A stretch of DNA of 8,905 nt from Burkholderiales bacterium (GTDB lineage: Bacteria; Pseudomonadota; Gammaproteobacteria; Burkholderiales; Burkholderiaceae_C): NCBI GenBank assembly GCA_947448105.1, contig CANFNE010000094.1, positions 1-8,905 of the forward strand, written 5' to 3'. The position numbers were made by a program, and so were the translations under genes. The notes under the pieces were generated by a model. That model worked only from the letters and a program-made list of their open reading frames with translations. It was not told the DNA's origin and made no database searches. Below, piece after piece: positions 1 to 6,637 of the stretch. Numbering within the stretch: the stretch's first letter is position 1; every line of letters begins with the position of its first letter.

Positions 1-1056
1 CATGATGTGCAGCTTGAACGCGCCATTAACGCGTGACACATAAGCCATCCAGCGCCCGTCGGCGCTGAGCGCGGGCGATATGTTGTAACTGCCGGTAAAC
101 GTGACACGCTCCGGGCTGCCGCCACTCACAGACACCCGGTAAATCTGCGGCGAGCCACCGCGGTCGCTGACAAAGTAGACGGTTTTGCCGTCGGCGGTGA
201 AAGTGGGCTCGGTGTCGATGGACGAAGAGCTGGCAAGGCGGCGCGGCTCCGCGCCTGGGGCGCTGGCGTCCATCAGGTAAATCTGGGCGCCGCCGTCGCG
301 GCTCAGGGTGAGCGCCAGGGTTTTGCCGTCGGGCGACCAGCTCGGCGCGCTGTTGGAGCCCTTGAAATTAGCCACCACGCGGCGCTTGCCCGTGTCCACG
401 TCGTGCACATAGACCACGGGTTTGCGTGATTCAAAAGATACATAGGCCAGCTGGCTGCCGCTGGGCGACCAAGACGGCGAAATAATGGGCTCGCTGCTGC
501 GCAGGGCGGACTGGGCGCCTTCGCCGTCGGCGTCAGCCACCCAGAGGTTGTAAACCCCGGTGTTGCGGGTGACATAGGCAATGCGGGTAGAGAAAACGCC
601 CTTCTCGCCCGTGAGCTTTTCGTACACCGCGTCGGCAATCTTGTGCGCTACGTGGCGCAGTTCGCCGCTGGTGGCTGCGTGGCTTTGGCCGCCCAGGTCT
701 TGGCCGCGCACCGCGTCCCACACCCGAAAACGCACGTCATAGCGGTCTTCGGCCAGGCGGGTCACGCTACCGGTAACCAAGGCATCAGCGCCCTGCTTGC
801 GCCAAACCGCCACATCGGGCCGCGAATTTTCGTCCAGCGACGCCCCGGAGGCGTCCACGCCCCGAAACTGGCCACTGCGCTCCAAGTCAGCCTGCACGAT
901 GAGCGCCACTTTCTGCGTGAGCGCCTCATTGCCGCGAAAGGCCGCCACCGCAATCGGCAGCTGCGTCATACCTACGCCCGAGACTTCCACCCGAAACTGG
1001 GCGAAGGCGGTAGCACTTAGGGTCCAGCTGAGGATGGCGAGGAGGAATTTGGTCAT
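1..1056 (-). CDS. tolB: Tol-Pal system beta-propeller protein TolB (3' end cut by window edge)
   Basis: TolB is the periplasmic beta-propeller of the Tol-Pal system, which links inner and outer membranes through Pal and supports outer-membrane integrity and constriction at division. The reading frame is open from the ATG at 1056 to the window edge: 352 codons, against about 430 in complete family members, so roughly the last 80 residues are missing. Residues 1-19 form a signal peptide (MTKFLLAILS... ending AFA before Gln20). Residues 21-150 match the N-terminal TolB domain, with the segments VALIVQADLERSGQF and ADALVTGSV. Propeller blades with the typical S/T-x-DG repeats follow near residues 193-208 (SPSWSPSG), 237-251 (APSWSPDGKT), 283-297 (EPTFTADGKT) and 327-341 (SPALSADGR). 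An in-frame ATG at 1065 would add Met-Gly-Gly and overlaps the stop of the upstream glycosyltransferase (TAATG). The true start is therefore 1056 or 1065. The preceding gene is not tolA, which is unusual. Confidence 0.95.
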   Translation of the reverse strand, partial: MTKFLLAILSWTLSATAFAQFRVEVSGVGMTQLPIAVAAFRGNEALTQKVALIVQADLERSGQFRGVDASGASLDENSRPDVAVWRKQGADALVTGSVTRLAEDRYDVRFRVWDAVRGQDLGGQSHAATSGELRHVAHKIADAVYEKLTGEKGVFSTRIAYVTRNTGVYNLWVADADGEGAQSALRSSEPIISPSWSPSGSQLAYVSFESRKPVVYVHDVDTGKRRVVANFKGSNSAPSWSPDGKTLALTLSRDGGAQIYLMDASAPGAEPRRLASSSSIDTEPTFTADGKTVYFVSDRGGSPQIYRVSVSGGSPERVTFTGSYNISPALSADGRWMAYVSRVNGAFKLHIM

Positions 1057-1062
1057 ACCCCC

Positions 1063-1067
1063 CATTA
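1063..1067 (-). promoter_or_regulatory. TAATG stop/start overlap between glycosyltransferase and tolB
   Basis: On the minus strand the TAA stop of the glycosyltransferase (1067-1065) shares its last A with an ATG (1065-1063) in the tolB frame; the second tolB ATG is at 1056. A GGGG run lies three bases before the 1065 ATG, and a GGGGGG run lies one base before the 1056 ATG; both are badly spaced for a normal ribosome binding site. The arrangement favours translational coupling, with ribosomes ending on the upstream gene re-initiating on tolB. Which ATG is used cannot be decided from the sequence. Confidence 0.6.
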
Positions 1068-1919
1068 TCCCCAACTGTGCACGCGCAGTTCGCCTTGCTG
1101 GCGGCATTCGTGGTAGCCGACATCGGCCCTGATTTGCAAACTACGCTGGCGCTGGCGCACCCGTTCGGCATTGGCGGGCTCTTGGGCACGGCTGGATTCA
1201 GGATGCCAAAGGTGGTAAACCTCGGTGGCGCAATAGCCGTTTTTCCGCACGGTGCCGCAGTTGTGCAAACGCAATACAAAGTCGGCGTCTTCGTGGCCCC
1301 AGCCTACAAAAGACTCGTCAAAGCCGTTGACCGCTTCAAAGTCGGAGCGCCAGACGCCCATATTGCAACTGCGAATACCGCGCCATCGGAAACCCGGCCG
1401 TTGCCGCCAAGCCCCATCCGGCAAGCGCACGAGGCCCGTTAGCTTGTTGGCGTCCTTGGCCCACCAGTGGCGCAGCCAGGCCGTAGCCGGTTGGCCAAAC
1501 ACCGTTTCCCGTTCTTCCAACACCGCCTGAGACAACGCGGCGCTCAGCAGCACTCGGCTGCCGTTGACAAAGCAGCCGGTCTGGCGCAGTTGCCGGTGGC
1601 GGCGCACAAAGTCGGTCTCGGGCACGCAGTCGCCATCCATAAAAACGACATAGGCCCCGCGTGCCGCAGAAACGCCCAGGTTGCGCGCACGCGAGGCGGT
1701 AAAACCGATATCGGGGTGCCAAATATGGGTGAGGGGTAGCCCGAGTGCCTGCGCGGCCCGTTGCACCGCGCTTTGGTGCAGGGAGGTCGAGCCGTCGTCC
1801 GCCACGACCACCTCGAAGTCCTTATCGTCCTGCGCTGCCAAGCCACGAAGCACCGCAATGAGCGCGTCGCTGCGGTTATAGGTGGTGATGACGATGGAGA
1901 TCAGATCGGGCAGTGGCAT
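1065..1919 (-). CDS. Family 2 glycosyltransferase with galactosyltransferase-type C-terminal motif
   Basis: This is a 284-residue cytoplasmic glycosyltransferase of the GT-A fold (GT2), expected to move a sugar from a nucleotide-sugar donor onto a glycan or lipid-linked acceptor. The N-terminal nucleotide-binding strand reads SIVITTYNR (8-16), followed by ADDGS (40-44). The region GFTASRARNLG (72-82) precedes the metal-binding DxD motif, here DGD at 95-97. The segment NGFDESFVGWGHEDADF (198-214) matches the acceptor-site motif of the galactosyltransferase C-terminal domain (Glyco_transf_7C type), with the conserved G-W-G-x-E-D. There is no signal peptide or membrane segment. The gene is divergent from another GT2 gene across a 78-bp gap and runs directly into tolB with overlapping stop and start. 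No Shine-Dalgarno sequence is visible before the ATG at 1919. Donor and acceptor are unknown; LPS core or another surface polysaccharide is likely from the surrounding genes. Confidence 0.88.
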   Translation of the reverse strand: MPLPDLISIVITTYNRSDALIAVLRGLAAQDDKDFEVVVADDGSTSLHQSAVQRAAQALGLPLTHIWHPDIGFTASRARNLGVSAARGAYVVFMDGDCVPETDFVRRHRQLRQTGCFVNGSRVLLSAALSQAVLEERETVFGQPATAWLRHWWAKDANKLTGLVRLPDGAWRQRPGFRWRGIRSCNMGVWRSDFEAVNGFDESFVGWGHEDADFVLRLHNCGTVRKNGYCATEVYHLWHPESSRAQEPANAERVRQRQRSLQIRADVGYHECRQQGELRVHSWG

Positions 1920-1997
1920 TTTTGAACTAGACTAAAACGCTTATCGCCTGTGCCAATACGGCGCGATCCCACGTTATTTTTCATGGTGCCACTATAG
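1920..1997. promoter_or_regulatory. Divergent intergenic region, probable promoters for both flanking gene groups
   Basis: This 78-bp gap separates two oppositely oriented glycosyltransferase genes, so both transcripts should start here or inside the neighbouring coding regions. On the minus strand, TTGGCA (1956-1951) matches five of six bases of a -35 box, and 16 bases later TAGTCT (1934-1929) is a poor -10. It would start transcription only a few bases before the ATG at 1919. For the plus strand, the AT-rich stretch at 1974-1981 and the TATAGA at 1993-1998 resemble -10 boxes but have no good -35 partner. No convincing operator or inverted repeat was seen. That promoters exist here is inferred from gene orientation; the exact elements are weak. 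Confidence 0.4.
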
Positions 1998-2813
1998 ATG
2001 AGCCAGGTTTCGGTCTACATCATTGCGTTCAACGAAGCAGACAAGGTGCGCGCAACGATTGAGAGCGTGCGCTGGGCCGATGAGATCGTGCTGATCGACT
2101 CTTGGAGCACCGACGGCACCGCAGACATCGCCAGCGCCTTAGGCGCGCGCGTGGTGCAGGTCAAGTTCAGCGGGTTTGGCGATTTGCGCAACCGGGCGCT
2201 TGCCGCCTGCACGCGTGAATGGATCTTTAGCCTGGACGCCGACGAGCGCTGCACGCCCGAAGCCGCCAAGGAGATCCGCGCTATTACCGCCGACCCGCAA
2301 GCCCTGGACGCCTATTGGACGCCCCGGCGCAACTACTTTATGGGCCGCTGGATCAAGCATTCGGGCTGGTACCCCAACTACCGCCAGCCCCAGCTGTTTC
2401 GCAAAGGTGCGATGCGCTACGACCAGCAGCCGGTGCACGAGGGGTTTGAGCTGCTAAGCGACAAACCGCTGGGCCACCTCAAAAACGCGATTTGGCAGTT
2501 CCCGTTCAAAAACCTGGGCGAGGTGATGCACAAGGCGAACCGCTATTCCACACTCGGCGCCGAGAAAATAAAACACAAGAAACTGTCCATGGCTTCGGCA
2601 TTGACGCACGGGCTCTGGGCGTTTGTAAAGCACTACGTCTTCAAGCGCGGCTTCCTGGACGGCTGGGCCGGGTTTGTGATTGCGCTGGGGAACTTTGAGG
2701 GAACCTTCTATCGCTATGCGAAGGCGGTGGAAATGCAGCAGGGGGAGGCTTGGGGCCGACCTGATAAGCACGTAAGCGCACGGCCGCATACCGCGCCAAA
2801 ACAAAACACATGA
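1998..2813 (+). CDS. WaaE/KdtX-like family 2 glycosyltransferase (LPS core)
   Basis: The 271-residue product belongs to the GT2 subgroup that includes the LPS core beta-1,4-glucosyltransferase WaaE/KdtX, which adds glucose to inner-core heptose on the cytoplasmic side of the inner membrane. Visible signatures are VSVYIIAFNE (4-13), the family-typical EIVLIDSWSTDGT (29-41), GFGDLRNRAL (59-68), and the metal/donor site SLDADER (78-84). The region YWTPRRNYFMGRWIKHSGWYP and the later RLF-like QLFRKG with PVHEGFE are also characteristic of this subgroup. The start is firm: a TAG stop lies in frame immediately before the ATG and the first beta strand begins at residue 4. Only a weak GGTG lies upstream. 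The gene overlaps the next by four bases (ATGA), forming an operon with the ligase and the exporter. The subgroup assignment is good; the exact sugar and acceptor are inferred. Confidence 0.88.
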   Translation: MSQVSVYIIAFNEADKVRATIESVRWADEIVLIDSWSTDGTADIASALGARVVQVKFSGFGDLRNRALAACTREWIFSLDADERCTPEAAKEIRAITADPQALDAYWTPRRNYFMGRWIKHSGWYPNYRQPQLFRKGAMRYDQQPVHEGFELLSDKPLGHLKNAIWQFPFKNLGEVMHKANRYSTLGAEKIKHKKLSMASALTHGLWAFVKHYVFKRGFLDGWAGFVIALGNFEGTFYRYAKAVEMQQGEAWGRPDKHVSARPHTAPKQNT

Positions 2814-4066
2814 GTTCTTCAGGTCAGGACAATCTCCGGCGGGGCGCCGTGTGCGCGCTCGCGCTCGCGGTGTCTTTGCCCATCGCGCTGATAAGTTTGG
2901 GCAAACTTGTTTTGCTATGCGCTTTTTTCTGGCTGCTTGCAGCATCGCCAGAAATGCGGCGTGCGGTAATAGCGAAAAATCGGGGCCTCCATGGTCTGAT
3001 TTATTTGGCGATGGCGGCGTTTTCCATCAGCGCACTTTGGAGCAGCGGTAGCGGTGCGGCCATCGGCAAGTCCTTGTCCCAGCACGGCAATCTGTTGGTG
3101 TTGCCACTGGTCTTGTTCATGTCGAGGACTCGCCGGGATTCTGTGATTGCGTTACAGGTATTCATGGTTGGGCAATTGGTCTTGCTTTTGGGCACTTGGG
3201 CGCTGTATATGAATCTGCCCGTCCCTTGGGCACAGCTTGGCCAGGCCCACGACGGAACCCAATATGCTGTTTTTTCCACTTATTTGGATCAGTCCATCAT
3301 GACTGCGGTATTTGGCGCGGTAGTCTGGCATTTGCGAGAACTTATTCCTACGTCCATTCGCAACGCGTCGTTAACACTTGCCTTAGGGCTTGCAATGGGT
3401 GCGGTGTTTGGAATTTTTATTGGCCGTACCGGATATGTACTGGCGACCGCCTTGGTTTCCCTGGCCATCTATTGGGAACTGCCAAGCAGATGGCGCCTGA
3501 CTGCGCTGCTAGTACCGCTAGCGCTTGCTATATTGGTCAGTCTGATGGCGCCCCAGGCACAACAACGCGTATTGTTGGTCAAAACCGAAGTGACGGCGCT
3601 CATGCGCGGTGCCAGCCCCGGTGCGGGGGAAACCTCGTCGGGCGTCCGTATGAATTTTTGGAAAAACTCGCTTCTGGCAATCCAAAAACAGCCTTGGATC
3701 GGCCACGGCGTAGGTAGCTGGAGCAGCCAGTACGACGCACTGCAACCCGCATCAGCACTGGCAGGGTATGTACCCACCGCAGGCAACCCCCATCAAGAGT
3801 ATCTGCTGTGGGGGGTGGAACTGGGCCTGCCCGGCTTGGCACTGCTGCTGGCCATTTTTATTGCAGTGTGGCGTCTGTCCAATAGCTTCAAGCAACAGGC
3901 GCGCCGCGCGGCGCAGTCGGTATTGGTGGCAACCATGGTGGCCTGCCTGTTCAACTGCGCACTGCTAGATGCGTTGATCGGGGACTTTCTATGTATGTCG
4001 CTGGCATTGGTGCTGAACTTCGGCTTCCATCCTGCTGCGCTTGCCGACCAAACCCAAACTAAATGA
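2810..4066 (+). CDS. O-antigen ligase family protein (WaaL-like)
   Basis: This is a 418-residue polytopic inner-membrane protein with about eleven to twelve hydrophobic segments, split by one large periplasmic loop at roughly residues 250-335. This is the plan of the O-antigen ligase/polymerase (Wzy_C) family. Ligases transfer undecaprenyl-pyrophosphate-linked O-polysaccharide onto lipid A-core in the periplasm. Residues likely to match the functional ones of E. coli WaaL are Arg206 (in IGRTG), Arg280 (in SGVRMNFW) and His328 (in GNPHQEYLLWGVELGLPGL). The motif PWIGHGVGSW inside the loop is also typical. The start ATG overlaps the upstream stop (ATGA) and has no Shine-Dalgarno, so translation is probably coupled. 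The sequence is visibly richer in A and T than its neighbours, as is common for O-antigen genes. A Wzy polymerase or a ligase for another glycan cannot be excluded, but placement next to msbA and a core transferase favours WaaL. Confidence 0.85.
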   Translation: MSSSGQDNLRRGAVCALALAVSLPIALISLGKLVLLCAFFWLLAASPEMRRAVIAKNRGLHGLIYLAMAAFSISALWSSGSGAAIGKSLSQHGNLLVLPLVLFMSRTRRDSVIALQVFMVGQLVLLLGTWALYMNLPVPWAQLGQAHDGTQYAVFSTYLDQSIMTAVFGAVVWHLRELIPTSIRNASLTLALGLAMGAVFGIFIGRTGYVLATALVSLAIYWELPSRWRLTALLVPLALAILVSLMAPQAQQRVLLVKTEVTALMRGASPGAGETSSGVRMNFWKNSLLAIQKQPWIGHGVGSWSSQYDALQPASALAGYVPTAGNPHQEYLLWGVELGLPGLALLLAIFIAVWRLSNSFKQQARRAAQSVLVATMVACLFNCALLDALIGDFLCMSLALVLNFGFHPAALADQTQTK

Positions 4067-5844
4067 TGCCACCACCCTCATCCATTGCCGCCATCTCCGA
4101 TCCAAAAACCAGCTCGGTGGTCGCCCGATTGTTGGGGATCTGGCCTTACTTTCACAAGCCACTGCATGCCTGGGTCGCTGCGGTGGTGGGCGCCGTCGTC
4201 TTGTCGTTAACCGAGCCGCTGATCCCCGCCTTGATGCAGCCGCTACTCGACACGGGCTTTCAAAAGGGTGGCTTGGAGTTGTGGACCGTGCCGGTTTGCA
4301 TCATTCTGATCTTCGGTGTGCGCGGCTTGTCAAACTTCATTGCCCAAATGGCGCTGGCCAAAGTGGCCAACCTGGGGCTGTTCGAAATGCGCAAAGCCAT
4401 GTTTGCGCGCTTGCTGGAAGCCGATTTTTCACTCTTCAAAAATCAGTCGTCCAGCACACTTTCCAACACGGTGGTCTACGAGGTGCACGCTGGCGCAGTG
4501 CTTTTGGTGCAGGCGCTGATGACGCTGGCACGTGATTCGCTCACGCTGATGGCACTGTTGGGTTATCTGATGTACCTTAACTGGAAGCTGACGCTCATCG
4601 TTGGCATGCTCTTTCCGGCGGTGGCCTGGGTGATGAAAACGCTAACCAAGCGCCTGTACAGCATTACCAAACAGGGACAAAATGCAACGGACGCCTTGGC
4701 TTACGTCATTGAGGAAAACGTGCTGACCCAGCGCGATATTCGGCTCTATGCTGCGCAAGGGGCACAGCAAGAACGGTTCGAACAGCTCGGCAGTTCGCTC
4801 AACCGTTTGTTTATGAAATCTACCGCTGCAGCTGCTGCCATGACGCCCCTGACACAAATGTTGTCGGCCGTAGCCTTATCTGCTGTGATAACGGTGGCCT
4901 TGGTGCAAAGCCAATCCAGCTCGACCACCGTTGGCGGATTTGCCGCGTTCGTCACCGCCATGCTGATGCTGATCGCGCCGGTAAAACACCTCTCCGAAGT
5001 CGCCAACCCGCTGACCCGCGGGCTCGCCGCCATCGAAAAAGGCATTGAACTGCTGGTGAGTGCGCCTGTGGAAAGCAGTGGCAGCTTTGCCAAGCCCAGG
5101 GCCGATGGCGCCATCCGGTTTGCGCATGTGTCGGTGGTCTACGACCCGGCAAATCCGGCTGCACTGGACGACTTTTCTCTTGAGATTCGCCCCGGCGAAA
5201 CCATTGCACTGGTGGGCAGCTCGGGGGCGGGGAAAACAACGCTGGTCAACCTGCTCCCACGCTTTATTGCCAGCACAGCGGGCGCGGTCACGCTCGACGG
5301 CGTGCCTTTGCTTGATTGGAACCTGCTGGCACTGCGGTCGCAGTTTGCGCAGGTCAGCCAGCATGTGTTCATGCTCAATGACACCATCGCCGCCAACGTC
5401 GCGCTAGGAGGCGCCATTGACCGCGACAAGGTGCTGCGCTGCCTGCAGGCGGCCAACCTGGGCGACTATGTGCAACAAGCCCCAAAAGGCTTGGATAGTA
5501 TGGTGGGCCACAACGCCATGGAGCTGTCTGGCGGACAAAGACAGCGCATTGCGATTGCACGGGCACTGTACAAAGACGCCCCGGTTCTGATCTTGGACGA
5601 AGCCACTTCGGCATTGGACACCGAGTCCGAACGCCTGGTTCAAGAAGCCTTGCAGCGCCTCATGCAGGGTCGCACCACACTGGTGATTGCGCATCGGCTC
5701 TCCACCGTGCAGCATGCGGACCGAATTGTGGTGATGCACCACGGCAAGCTGCTTGAAGTCGGCACGCACCGCGAACTATTGGAGCGCGACGGGCATTACG
5801 CCAAGCTTTACCGCATGGGACTGCACGACGGAGACGCGGCCTAA
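4063..5844 (+). CDS. msbA: Lipid A export ABC transporter, ATP-binding/permease protein MsbA
   Basis: This 593-residue half-transporter fuses a six-helix membrane domain (about residues 20-340) to a nucleotide-binding domain (about 350-590). Its length is close to the 582 residues of E. coli MsbA, which flips lipid A-core across the inner membrane as a homodimer. ATP-site motifs are complete: Walker A GSSGAGKTT (385-393), Q-loop region SQFAQVSQHVFMLND, ABC signature LSGGQRQR (488-495), Walker B VLILDEAT (508-515) with catalytic Glu513, and H-loop His544 in IAHRLST. The membrane domain has the MsbA-like opening with EPLIPALMQPLLDTGF. The ATG overlaps the stop of the ligase gene (ATGA), and a second ATG follows at once, so the start could be 4066. 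There is no Shine-Dalgarno. The LPS gene context supports MsbA over a drug exporter of the same family. Confidence 0.9.
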   Translation: MMPPPSSIAAISDPKTSSVVARLLGIWPYFHKPLHAWVAAVVGAVVLSLTEPLIPALMQPLLDTGFQKGGLELWTVPVCIILIFGVRGLSNFIAQMALAKVANLGLFEMRKAMFARLLEADFSLFKNQSSSTLSNTVVYEVHAGAVLLVQALMTLARDSLTLMALLGYLMYLNWKLTLIVGMLFPAVAWVMKTLTKRLYSITKQGQNATDALAYVIEENVLTQRDIRLYAAQGAQQERFEQLGSSLNRLFMKSTAAAAAMTPLTQMLSAVALSAVITVALVQSQSSSTTVGGFAAFVTAMLMLIAPVKHLSEVANPLTRGLAAIEKGIELLVSAPVESSGSFAKPRADGAIRFAHVSVVYDPANPAALDDFSLEIRPGETIALVGSSGAGKTTLVNLLPRFIASTAGAVTLDGVPLLDWNLLALRSQFAQVSQHVFMLNDTIAANVALGGAIDRDKVLRCLQAANLGDYVQQAPKGLDSMVGHNAMELSGGQRQRIAIARALYKDAPVLILDEATSALDTESERLVQEALQRLMQGRTTLVIAHRLSTVQHADRIVVMHHGKLLEVGTHRELLERDGHYAKLYRMGLHDGDAA

Positions 5845-5874
5845 TCTACCCGCCAGGCGCGAGCCGAACCAAAT
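5845..5874. other. Convergent 30-bp gap without a clear terminator
   Basis: The TAA stop of msbA (5842-5844) and the TAA stop of the deacetylase (5877-5875, minus strand) face each other across 30 bases. Only trivial pairings are visible, such as a three-base-pair GGC/GCC stem around a GCGA loop, and there is no U-tract in either direction. The two operons therefore probably end by Rho-dependent termination or read into each other. Confidence 0.55.
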
Positions 5875-6624
5875 TTACAGGGTGTTTGCTGGCTCGCCGC
5901 GCCGGTCTTCATAGCGGGTAAAGCACTTCAGCAGCAAGTGCAGCCAGGTGCTGGAGCGGCTCATCAGAACCCGTGGAATCAGCAGCAGGTCATGGGGCTG
6001 GGCGGTGTCCAACCGCCCGCGTACCGTGGTCGTTGCACTCAGGTACCCGGCAGCGCGCACGGCCTGGGTTGCCGCTGCGTCAAAGGCGCCGTAGGGATAG
6101 CAAAAATGCGCGATGGCAGAAGTATCTTGCAGTTGAGCGCCCAGTTGCCCACGCGACTCCACCACTTCAACGTGCAGTTCTTCAGGCGTCAAGCCGGACA
6201 GGCGAACATGGTTTTGCGAATGGCACCCCACCTCTTGGCCGCCCGCGCGCCATTGCTGCAATTGCTGCGCGTTCATCAAGGGCACCTGATTGATGCCCAA
6301 GTCAGCGTCCCAGGCATTGGTTTTGCCTAGGGCAGCGCTGACCGCGTAACACGTGGCGGTAAAGCCATGCCGCTGCAGCACGGGCAAGGCGTTGCGAAGG
6401 TTGTTTTCGTATCCATCGTCAAACGTAATTCCAAATACCTTGCCCTGTTTTTCTCCGCGCAGGTACGGCATCAACTCACCCATCGACAAACCCCGGTAGC
6501 CCAGCAAGTGCATCAGCGCCATGTGCCGGGCAAACGTTTTTGGCCGCACCACCAAGCCACGCAGGGGCGTGCCTTTGGGCGCATGCTCCTCAATTTGGTG
6601 GTACATCAAGACCGGGATTTTCAT
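5875..6624 (-). CDS. Polysaccharide deacetylase family protein (CE4/NodB fold), cytoplasmic
   Basis: The product is a 249-residue carbohydrate esterase family 4 enzyme, expected to remove N-acetyl (or O-acetyl/formyl) groups from a sugar using one divalent metal. It opens with the family-typical MKIPVLMYHQI. Motif 1 is TFDDGYENN (67-75), with Asp69 as probable base and Asp70 as metal ligand. Motif 2 is HSQNH (135-139), giving metal ligands His135 and His139. Motif 3 is FCYPYGAFD, near residue 194. No signal peptide or membrane helix is visible, so it should act in the cytoplasm on a nascent lipid-linked glycan or LPS core, not on exported polymer. The ATG at 6624 was chosen because the protein family begins there; upstream in-frame codons lie inside the preceding glycosyltransferase gene, in another frame. 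It follows that gene by 13 bp with no clear Shine-Dalgarno. Substrate unknown. Confidence 0.88.
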   Translation of the reverse strand: MKIPVLMYHQIEEHAPKGTPLRGLVVRPKTFARHMALMHLLGYRGLSMGELMPYLRGEKQGKVFGITFDDGYENNLRNALPVLQRHGFTATCYAVSAALGKTNAWDADLGINQVPLMNAQQLQQWRAGGQEVGCHSQNHVRLSGLTPEELHVEVVESRGQLGAQLQDTSAIAHFCYPYGAFDAAATQAVRAAGYLSATTTVRGRLDTAQPHDLLLIPRVLMSRSSTWLHLLLKCFTRYEDRRGEPANTL

Positions 6625-6637
6625 TGCTTGGACTGGC

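Noticed and set aside
303..1020. Several short open frames on both strands across the left end
   Set aside because: All lie in other frames of the tolB coding region, which is open from 1056 to the window edge with clear TolB features.
2810..4066. O-antigen polymerase (Wzy) as an alternative identity
   Set aside because: Both families share the Wzy_C fold, but Arg206, Arg280, His328 and the neighbouring core transferase and msbA fit a ligase better; the alternative stays open.
4822..4843. GCT/GCA/GCC run giving a poly-alanine stretch in MsbA
   Set aside because: A short in-frame alanine tract in a membrane helix, not a repeat element.
5845..5874. Possible hairpin terminator between the convergent operons
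   Set aside because: Only a three-base-pair stem with a GCGA loop and no T-run is present, too weak to call.
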